Shown here: piece after piece, positions 1 through 5,158 of the stretch
Layout of the letters: each line of letters begins with the position of its first letter
Position numbering within the stretch: the first letter of the stretch is position 1
Notes under the pieces: generated by a model
The model's database searches: none
The model's input: the letters and a program-made list of their open reading frames with translations, nothing else
Told to the model about the DNA's origin: nothing
DNA from: Candidatus Aegiribacteria sp.
GTDB lineage: Bacteria; Fermentibacterota; Fermentibacteria; Fermentibacterales; Fermentibacteraceae
Assembly (NCBI GenBank): GCA_021107345.1
Contig: JAIOSX010000332.1
Location: 1 to 5,158 of the forward strand
Direction of reading: 5' to 3'
DNA: 5,158 nt
Translations under genes and position numbers: made by a program

Positions 1-1047
1 CTCTCCGATTCGGTCTGTTCATGGACGAATTGGAACTGTTCTCCAGAGGTGGATGGAAACCGTGTCACCTGGCATTTCACGAACTGGAAACCGGTTGAAG
101 ATCTTACGATTACTTCATCCGGCCATTCATGGGTGGATGAAAGGGGTTTAGGTTATGGTCTGCACGGAGATGACTACTGCCAATTTCATGAAACTGAACT
201 CTATTCTCACTGGATGCCGGAGGAAATTTACCCGGCTGCCTTGGAAGTCCTCAATTGCATAGAATCCCATCTGCCTGCCGAGACGGTTGCTCGATTTCTT
301 GAAAATGCCGTATACGGTATGTCAGGTATGTGGTCGGAGAAACCCCACAGTTATCTTTCGCAGATGCTTAGTGTAAGTGGTGATCTGCCCTTCGATCAGG
401 AGAAACTGGATATCGTAATGGATCTGCAACAGTATCTTGCCGAATGCAGGATCAATATAGAATCCGCCGGATTTGATTTCCTGCTGCCGATGATTGCTCT
501 TCGAAGAGACTGGTCCGATGTGAACCTGGAGATGTACTGCAGCAATCCCCGGGACCAGGCAGTATATCTGATTCTGCTTGAAAACATTGAAGATGCCGTT
601 CTGGGAACACCGATAACCGATCCAGCCCTGGAATCGCTGTTCTGGCTCACCGGTTGGTTCCTCCCCGAGGAGGTTTCACCTATGACTGGTCAATTTAGAG
701 TTCCTTACTCTGATACAGGTGAAGAGAGGGATACCACTTTTATTTCCAGAGAAGAGGTCAGGGATTTCTGGATGGCCGGGGGAGGATGTAACCTGCCGCT
801 TATTCTGAGCAGCTGCAGTGAAGACAATGATATTTCTCAAATGATTGACCTCTCTATAGAAGCTTCTTCAGAGCTTGCAGGGCAGGCCGGTAACAGTTAT
901 TCAGCTGACAATCTTACCGATGGAAATCCTGAAACAGCATGGGTCGAAGGTGTATACAGTTACGGTCACGGCGAGGTAATAACTGTTTCAGTCATTGATA
1001 AGATCATCGCTGAAGGTTTTGCCGTAAGAAACGGTTATTGCAGACCT
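1..1047 (+). repeat. Direct repeat, copy 1 (paralogous gene segment)
   Basis: This segment aligns codon by codon with 4124-5158, with copy 1 longer by 4 codons in total. The indels are near codons 86-88 and 112-127. Several stretches are identical in DNA, the clearest being 35 bases at 745-779 (matching 4856-4890), with others around the GFDFLLPM, ENIEDA and ETAWVEGVY codons. By eye roughly two thirds of the residues are shared. The duplication extends beyond both window edges. Confidence 0.9.
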
Positions 1048-1281
1048 GACGGTGCATGGCTGGAGAACGCAAGGATCAGAAAGTTCATTGTCTGTCTGAA
1101 TGATTCCCCATTTATGGTGGCCGAACTTGAAGACACAATGGACATGCAGGTTATAAGATTTCCGGGGAATCTGTCCCTTGATGAGGATGATAGTCTTACA
1201 TTTGAAATACTTGAGATATATCCGGGATCGATGTATCAGGATGCCGCTGTCTCCGAACTCTTACTGATCCTGGAACAATGA
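1..1281 (+). CDS. Secreted protein with C-terminal NADase-type glycan-binding (F5/8 type C-like) domain, 5'-truncated by the window edge
   Basis: The frame is open from base 1 to the TGA at 1279-1281, giving 426 visible residues. A GTG at 49 could be taken as a start, but homology to the downstream paralogue begins at base 1 (LSDSVCSW against LSDSVCAW, paralogue residue 231). The true start is therefore about 230 codons upstream, and full length should be near 655 residues. Visible residues 1-40 are the end of the beta-rich N-terminal domain (TWHFTNWKP). Residues 60-280 are a conserved, mostly helical region I do not recognise, ending in a Cys pair (C263, C272). Residues 283-426 match the NADase-type glycan-binding/discoidin-like family: SYSADNLTDGNPETAWVEG at 299-317, NGY at 344-346, NARIRKF at 356-362, and the terminal YPGSMYQDAAVSEL at 407-420. 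This domain binds glycans or mediates surface attachment in known members; no NADase catalytic domain is seen. The protein is probably exported, like its paralogue. Domain call is good; cellular role unknown. Confidence 0.9.
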   Translation, partial: LSDSVCSWTNWNCSPEVDGNRVTWHFTNWKPVEDLTITSSGHSWVDERGLGYGLHGDDYCQFHETELYSHWMPEEIYPAALEVLNCIESHLPAETVARFLENAVYGMSGMWSEKPHSYLSQMLSVSGDLPFDQEKLDIVMDLQQYLAECRINIESAGFDFLLPMIALRRDWSDVNLEMYCSNPRDQAVYLILLENIEDAVLGTPITDPALESLFWLTGWFLPEEVSPMTGQFRVPYSDTGEERDTTFISREEVRDFWMAGGGCNLPLILSSCSEDNDISQMIDLSIEASSELAGQAGNSYSADNLTDGNPETAWVEGVYSYGHGEVITVSVIDKIIAEGFAVRNGYCRPDGAWLENARIRKFIVCLNDSPFMVAELEDTMDMQVIRFPGNLSLDEDDSLTFEILEIYPGSMYQDAAVSELLLILEQ

Positions 1282-1355
1282 ACGGACACTTTCGGGTTGA
1301 AGGGAAGACTCCGGGTACTCAGGGATATCTACTTTGCGGGAGGTCAAGTAAATGA
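1278..1355 (+). CDS. Possible 25-residue coupling/leader ORF bridging two genes
   Basis: This short frame encodes MNGHFRVEGKTPGTQGYLLC plus five more residues (GRSSK). Its ATG (1278-1280) overlaps the TGA of the upstream gene in an ATGA, and its TGA (1353-1355) overlaps the ATG of the lipoprotein gene in a second ATGA. The geometry is that of translationally coupled genes, and translation of this frame would carry ribosomes straight to the next start. Against it, there is only a weak ribosome-binding match upstream (GGA at 1272-1274, about 3 bases from the ATG), the peptide resembles nothing I know, and a frame this short can arise by chance. It may also be the tail of a decayed gene. Confidence 0.25.
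   Translation: MNGHFRVEGKTPGTQGYLLCGRSSK
1338..1343 (+). promoter_or_regulatory. Ribosome-binding site for the lipoprotein gene
   Basis: GGGAGG lies 8 bases before the ATG at 1352. This is a strong Shine-Dalgarno match at normal spacing and supports that start. The gap 1282-1351 shows no hairpin followed by a T-run and no convincing -35/-10 pair, so the gene is probably read from an upstream promoter. Confidence 0.75.
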
Positions 1356-3400
1356 AAAGTATCCTTATTCCGGTTTTCCTGATCAGTATATCAGTCTCCT
1401 GTAGCCAGATTGGATACAGGCCGATCACCGGTGACTTACTGAATCATTGGAACACTGCAAATTCATTGTGCTTCTCAGATGTACGGGATTCTGATTCCAT
1501 CGGACTCCCGAGCGGTTTCGATGAGCTTCTTATGACAGGCATCGAGGTTGAACAGGATTCACTGAATATCTATCTGCTGGGTATCTCTCCAGAAACCGCT
1601 ATCCCGTATCTTCTTGCAACCGGTGGATACAGGGGGGAATACAACTTCGAGAGATTCTTCGTGTATTATCATAAAGAAGAAGATGAATTAGAACTCATAT
1701 TCTATATGCCCGACTGTTCCAGGAAATGTGTGGGTTATTTTGAATTGGTCACCGAGAATTGTTCCCTTGTACAGCTGCGGTACTACACAGAAGATCTTTC
1801 TCTGGAGGCGTTGGCGAGAGCAGACAGCCTTCTGATTGAAGAGGATATCACGGAAGCAATAGATGAGCTGAGCAGTATCCAGCATATGTATACACGATAT
1901 TATTATGATCCTGATGAAATGATCGCCCGTCTGCTTGGAATCGTCAACAGAACTGCCCTTGGCGAGGCGAATGCAGGTAATTTCCAGGGAGCGGTGGATC
2001 TTTTCGAGTATTTAGGTAATTACAACCGGATGTGCTCGCAATGGTACCTTTCTTATGTTGACAGCCTGGCTTTCATTGAATCCAATCTCTCGAATTTCAT
2101 GAGTCTTAGCGAATATGTCATGATCCTGAATAATTATGCTTTCTTCCTCGAACAGACAGATGACCTGTACCTGTCTCAGAAAATCCTTAGAGCAGTACTG
2201 GACCTGCAGCCATCCCGAATGATAGCCCATCTCAACATTGCGGATGTTCTGTGGAAACTGGGCGAATTCGCAGAGGCGGAAGAGCATTACGGCATCTATC
2301 TTGAGATAATGACAGAAGGAGACCTGGCACGGCAGATTCCACCGTACGTGCAGGAAAGGATAAATTCGCTGCATGCAACACCCGCGCATTCGATCACGAC
2401 AAATATTTTTTCGGAGCATTCATGTCCCATCGAGATGATGGTCAGGAATCCAATCCGGATCGACAGCTGTCAGCTTCTGGAATCCGGAGGGATGATAATT
2501 TCGGCAGACCGGGGTTTTCCAGTTAACGATGTCGATGTTTCAAACAATAATGAAGCGTGGACGATAATAACCGAACCAGATGGATGTCCGGTCTCATGTG
2601 AAGAGACTGTTCCGGACAACCCTATATTACTGAATGCTTATCGTTTCGGAGAATATTCCGAAATGTTATGGCTGATCGCCCGCACAGAGCAGGGAGATAC
2701 ACTATGGACGTGCGCCCTGGAGGGAACGGGTGAATCCGATTATTCCCCGGAAGTAACAGAGCTTCCGGATGGCGGATATCTGCTGGCTATCTATCCTGAC
2801 TGCTGGACCACATACACCTGGACAGCCAGAATATCGTCAGCCGGAGAGATGATATGGCATAATTATTTAAACACCAACTACCTGCTGGGGCTGCCCGGAC
2901 CGGAAGGCGAGATGAAGCCGCACATCTCATCTTTCAGAGAGACCTCCAGCGGTGATATCCTTGCCTGTGGCAGAGTTTCTGAGTGGTGTACAAGCCCGGA
3001 CATCTGGTTCGTATGTCTTCTTGATGGTGAAACCGGTGATCCTCTTTGGAAAACCATAAACTTCGGCCTGGGAGAGGCCTGGGGTTACGATGCTATCGAG
3101 ACATCTTCGGGGATGATACTTGCCGTAGGTACCACAGCAGAGAGCATCAAGCCCGAAGATCAACCGTACACCATCTGGGGGTCGAAGCTTCCGTTCATCG
3201 CCGTTCTTGATTCCAGGGGAACATTTCAGAAACTGGTGATTTGCGATCTTGATCTGACCGGCAGGTTTTTCAGCATCATAGAGGCAGATCCGCTGGAGAG
3301 CGAATTTCTGATTGTCGGCGATTATGGTTTATCAAATGAACATATGCTTTTCAGGGCGTTCATTCCCACTGATCCGGAGATCTGGGGTTCCGTCTTGTGA
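1352..3400 (+). CDS. Predicted lipoprotein with TPR-like helices and C-terminal beta-propeller-like repeats
   Basis: Complete gene of 682 residues; the ATG at 1352 has a strong GGGAGG site. The N-terminus has K2, a hydrophobic core (ILIPVFLISISVS) and C17, so it looks like a lipoprotein signal, although S at -3 departs from the usual Leu-type lipobox. Residues 18-150 are an unrecognised, probably beta-rich region. Residues about 150-325 are helical: TPR-like units are clearest at about 260-287 (NNYAFFLEQTDD then AVLDLQPS) and 290-321 (LNIADVLWKLGEFAEAEEHY), with weaker ones before. Residues about 370-682 carry diverged repeats seen in secreted propeller-like proteins: GDTLW (448-452) to DGGYLLA (473-479), GEMIW (498-502) to SSGDILACG (532-540), GDPLW (562-566) to SSGMILAVG (585-593), and GTFQK (623-627) to EFLIVGDYG (651-659). 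The protein is likely anchored outside the cytoplasm and involved in binding or scaffolding rather than catalysis; no active-site motif is seen. It sits between two paralogous secreted-protein genes, 70 bases after one and 33 before the other, so a shared envelope role is plausible but inferred. Confidence 0.9.
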   Translation: MKSILIPVFLISISVSCSQIGYRPITGDLLNHWNTANSLCFSDVRDSDSIGLPSGFDELLMTGIEVEQDSLNIYLLGISPETAIPYLLATGGYRGEYNFERFFVYYHKEEDELELIFYMPDCSRKCVGYFELVTENCSLVQLRYYTEDLSLEALARADSLLIEEDITEAIDELSSIQHMYTRYYYDPDEMIARLLGIVNRTALGEANAGNFQGAVDLFEYLGNYNRMCSQWYLSYVDSLAFIESNLSNFMSLSEYVMILNNYAFFLEQTDDLYLSQKILRAVLDLQPSRMIAHLNIADVLWKLGEFAEAEEHYGIYLEIMTEGDLARQIPPYVQERINSLHATPAHSITTNIFSEHSCPIEMMVRNPIRIDSCQLLESGGMIISADRGFPVNDVDVSNNNEAWTIITEPDGCPVSCEETVPDNPILLNAYRFGEYSEMLWLIARTEQGDTLWTCALEGTGESDYSPEVTELPDGGYLLAIYPDCWTTYTWTARISSAGEMIWHNYLNTNYLLGLPGPEGEMKPHISSFRETSSGDILACGRVSEWCTSPDIWFVCLLDGETGDPLWKTINFGLGEAWGYDAIETSSGMILAVGTTAESIKPEDQPYTIWGSKLPFIAVLDSRGTFQKLVICDLDLTGRFFSIIEADPLESEFLIVGDYGLSNEHMLFRAFIPTDPEIWGSVL

Positions 3401-3416
3401 GGATGATCAGAACACA

Positions 3417-3426
3417 GGAGATGGAG
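3417..3426 (+). promoter_or_regulatory. Ribosome-binding region for the third gene (double GGAG)
   Basis: Two GGAG motifs, at 3417-3420 and 3423-3426, precede the ATG at 3434. The nearer one is 7 bases from the ATG, an ideal spacing. The other nearby ATGs, at 3403 and 3421, each run into the same TAG at 3427-3429, so 3434 is the start. The 33-base gap after the lipoprotein gene contains no terminator. Confidence 0.7.
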
Positions 3427-3433
3427 TAGAATA

Positions 3434-5158
3434 ATGTTTAAAAGGTTTTTTCTTCTTCTTCTTCTTTCCTTCCTTGCAGGTACGGCCGCCGCAGATTCAG
3501 CTACAATGTGGGTCTTTCCCGATGGAAGAGGCGCCATGCCCATCGAAACGGACCAGATCACCATGGATGCTGAAAGCGTCTCCATTGTACCCACAGGGAA
3601 TACGATCGATCATACAGATGTACCCGAGATGGAAGTTACCTGTGTATTCTATCTCAGGAATCTTACCGATCAGCCTCTGGATGTATCGATTGGCTTTCCA
3701 TTCGAATCATTCTACGAAATGTACAATAGCGGTCCAAGATCAGATGGGAGTTATGACAGGGTTCTTGAGGAAATGTCCAGCAAGGAAGGCAGGAATATAC
3801 CGGTGGATTCAATTGTGCCTGAATTGCTGCAGTTCAGAGCTTTTACCGACAGAGAAGAGTTCGAAGTTACCTATGAAAGGGGAAATCCCAGCAGGGATAA
3901 CAGGTTTGTCTACTGGCCATTGATAGCCTGCTGGGAAATGCATTTCGAACCGGGGGAAACGTTAAGGCTTGTCAATACGTACAATGCAGGATGGAATTAC
4001 TTCTGGTATGACGATTTTACAGCTTCCTTCACTTACATCGTGCGTTCGGGAGCCCTCTGGGCAGGCAGAATAGGTGATGCTGTTATTTCGATAACCGTGC
4101 CGCAGCGGTATCCCCTCTCCATGCTCTCGGATTCTGTCTGTGCATGGGCAGACTGGAACGGGTCTCCGGAGGTCGATGGCAACCGGGTCACCTGGCATTT
4201 CACAAATTGGAAACCGCTTGAGGACATTACGATTACTTCATCAGGTCATAACAGTATGGATGACAGGATTATAGAATACAATCTGTATGGATCCGGCTGC
4301 TCTTCTTTTGATGAAACGGATCTCTATTCCCGCTGGACACCGGAGGATTTGTATCCGGCAGCTCTGGATGTCTTCAGTGGGCATCTCACCGCTGAATCGG
4401 TTGCTCGATTTCTTGAAAACGTCATATACAGATCATCAGGTTTGGAGATGCCCCACATTTACTTCTCCCGGAACTATCATATGTATGATAATAGTCTGCC
4501 TTTCGATCAGGAGAAGCTGGATATTGTAATGGATCTGAAGGAGCATTTCTCTGAATGCAGAATCTACATGGAGTCCGCAGGATTTGATTTCCTGCTGCCG
4601 ATGACAGCTCTTCGCAGAGACTGGTCCGATGTAAACCTGGAGATGTACTGCAGCAGTCCCAATGGTCAGGCAAAATACCTGATTCTTCTTGAAAACATTG
4701 AAGATGCTATTCATGGAAGGCCGATAGTCGATCCCGCTCTGGAATCACTGTTCTGGCTTACCGGGTGGTTTCTCCCTGGTGAGGTTTCACTGTTGATTAA
4801 TCGGTTCACAGACGACTCCACGATAAGAGGTGATGAGAGGGATACCACTATTGTCTCCAGAGAAGAGGTCAGGGATTTCTGGATGGCCGGCGGAGGATGT
4901 AACCTGCCGCTTGTTCTGAGCAGCTGCAGTGAAGACTGTGATGTTTTTCAAATGGTTGATCTGTCTATCGAAGCTTCTTCAGAGCATACAGGGCAGGCAG
5001 GTAACAATTATTCAGCTGACAATCTTACCGATGGAGATCCGGAAACAGCATGGGTCGAAGGTGTATACGGTTACGGCCACGGTGAAGTGATAACCGTCTC
5101 AACCAGCGGAAAGCTTATCATAGAAGGTTTTACTTTAAGGAACGGTTATTGCAAGCCC
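3434..5158 (+). CDS. Secreted protein with DUF4424-like N-terminal domain and NADase-type glycan-binding domain, 3'-truncated by the window edge
   Basis: Reading from ATG 3434, the frame is open for 575 codons to the last base, with no stop or frameshift. From the paralogue about 77 residues remain, so full length should be near 652. Residues 1-20 are a Sec signal peptide: K3-R4, a Phe/Leu-rich core, and AAA before D21, a good signal peptidase I site. Residues 21-270 are beta-rich and recall DUF4424-type exported proteins, in layout (VTCVFYLRNLTDQPLDVSIG at 68-87, then YIVRSGALWAGRIG at 201-214 and VP at 222-223); this match is from memory and tentative. Residues about 290-500 are the same unrecognised helical region as in the first gene (PFDQEKLDIVMDL, SAGFDFLLPM, LRRDWSDVNLEMYC, SREEVRDFWMAGGGCNLPL). 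From about 508 the NADase-type glycan-binding domain starts, with NYSADNLTDGDPETAWVEG at 525-543 and NGY at 570-572, and is cut by the edge. It follows the lipoprotein gene after 33 bases, suggesting cotranscription. The protein is probably periplasmic or surface-exposed; its ligand is unknown. Confidence 0.9.
   Translation, partial: MFKRFFLLLLLSFLAGTAAADSATMWVFPDGRGAMPIETDQITMDAESVSIVPTGNTIDHTDVPEMEVTCVFYLRNLTDQPLDVSIGFPFESFYEMYNSGPRSDGSYDRVLEEMSSKEGRNIPVDSIVPELLQFRAFTDREEFEVTYERGNPSRDNRFVYWPLIACWEMHFEPGETLRLVNTYNAGWNYFWYDDFTASFTYIVRSGALWAGRIGDAVISITVPQRYPLSMLSDSVCAWADWNGSPEVDGNRVTWHFTNWKPLEDITITSSGHNSMDDRIIEYNLYGSGCSSFDETDLYSRWTPEDLYPAALDVFSGHLTAESVARFLENVIYRSSGLEMPHIYFSRNYHMYDNSLPFDQEKLDIVMDLKEHFSECRIYMESAGFDFLLPMTALRRDWSDVNLEMYCSSPNGQAKYLILLENIEDAIHGRPIVDPALESLFWLTGWFLPGEVSLLINRFTDDSTIRGDERDTTIVSREEVRDFWMAGGGCNLPLVLSSCSEDCDVFQMVDLSIEASSEHTGQAGNNYSADNLTDGDPETAWVEGVYGYGHGEVITVSTSGKLIIEGFTLRNGYCKP
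3452..3466 (+). repeat. (CTT)5 trinucleotide tract inside a signal peptide
   Basis: Five CTT codons in a row encode Leu7-Leu11 of the signal peptide core, inside a 30-base all-pyrimidine run (3446-3475). The unit is three bases, so slippage would change the length of the hydrophobic core without breaking the frame. It may simply reflect Leu codon choice. Confidence 0.7.
4124..5158 (+). repeat. Direct repeat, copy 2 (paralogous gene segment)
   Basis: This is the counterpart of 1-1047, in the same orientation, with the complete lipoprotein gene between the two copies. The repeated unit is most likely the whole gene, because copy 1 is cut at the left edge and copy 2 at the right edge. The copies differ most at paralogue residues 272-296, 331-354 and 451-466. 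Confidence 0.9.

Noticed and set aside
49..51. GTG codon as the start of the first gene
   Set aside because: The frame stays open upstream to base 1, and residues before this codon align with the paralogue (LSDSVC.W..WN.SPE), so the gene begins outside the window.
1282..1351. Terminator or promoter in the first gap
   Set aside because: There is no stable inverted repeat followed by a T-run, and no convincing -35/-10 pair at sensible spacing.
2012..2419. 135-codon - strand frame opposite the lipoprotein gene
   Set aside because: It lies opposite the TPR region, which is convincing on the + strand. The antisense product has no recognisable features and no clear ribosome-binding site was noted.
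3403..3429. 8-codon frame (MIRTQEME) between the second and third genes
   Set aside because: It is very short, overlaps neither neighbour's start nor stop, and contains the ribosome-binding region of the third gene.
3474..3923. 149-codon + strand frame overlapping the third gene
   Set aside because: It lies in another frame of the paralogue gene, which has a good ribosome-binding site, signal peptide and homology to the first gene. The alternative translation shows no domain-like pattern.
3962..4227. Two overlapping - strand frames opposite the third gene
   Set aside because: They fall opposite a segment whose + strand reading aligns with the first gene, and the two overlap each other in different frames, as expected for shadows.
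4287..4529. 80-codon + strand frame inside the third gene
   Set aside because: It is a shadow of the true frame, which is supported by alignment to the first gene throughout this stretch.
1..5158. Composite transposon, because direct repeats flank a gene
   Set aside because: The repeats are ordinary protein-coding genes with no transposase motif or terminal inverted repeats. Gene duplication explains them.

Overview
The window holds three consecutive genes on the + strand that together fill almost all of it: the 3' part of a large secreted-protein gene (1-1281), a complete 682-residue predicted lipoprotein gene (1352-3400), and the 5' part of a third gene (3434-5158, running off the window) that is a close paralogue of the first. 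The gaps are 70 and 33 bases, all genes point the same way, and no promoter or terminator is visible, so the block is most simply read as one operon. No RNA gene, IS element, CRISPR array or phage gene is seen.

The A-B-A' layout is the main result. The two flanking genes align along the whole visible overlap (1-1047 with 4124-5158). Some stretches are almost unchanged at the DNA level, and others are strongly diverged with in-frame indels. Both encode exported proteins that end in, or lead into, an NADase-type glycan-binding (F5/8 type C, galactose-binding-like) domain. The complete N-terminus of the second copy shows a Sec signal peptide and a beta-rich domain resembling DUF4424-type proteins. 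The region between these two domains is conserved between the copies, and I do not recognise it. The middle gene encodes a protein with a probable lipoprotein signal, an unrecognised N-terminal region, TPR-like helices, and C-terminal repeats of the 'GDTLW...DGGYLLA' kind typical of secreted beta-propeller-like proteins. Together the set looks like a surface or periplasmic module: two related, possibly glycan-binding exported proteins and one lipid-anchored TPR/propeller protein. This joint role is inference.

A smaller point is a 25-codon reading frame (1278-1355) that exactly spans the first gap. Its ATG overlaps the stop of the upstream gene (ATGA) and its TGA overlaps the start of the lipoprotein gene (ATGA). 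This could be translational coupling or a relic, or it could be chance.

The organism is probably a Gram-negative, poorly characterised bacterium, judging from exported proteins rich in aromatic and acidic residues, a loose lipobox, 'DGGYLLA' propeller repeats, and a by-eye GC content in the mid-to-upper 40s percent. The style recalls uncultured FCB-group or candidate-phylum genomes such as Fermentibacterota, but the window contains no marker gene and the assignment is weak. No function can be assigned with confidence beyond domain level.
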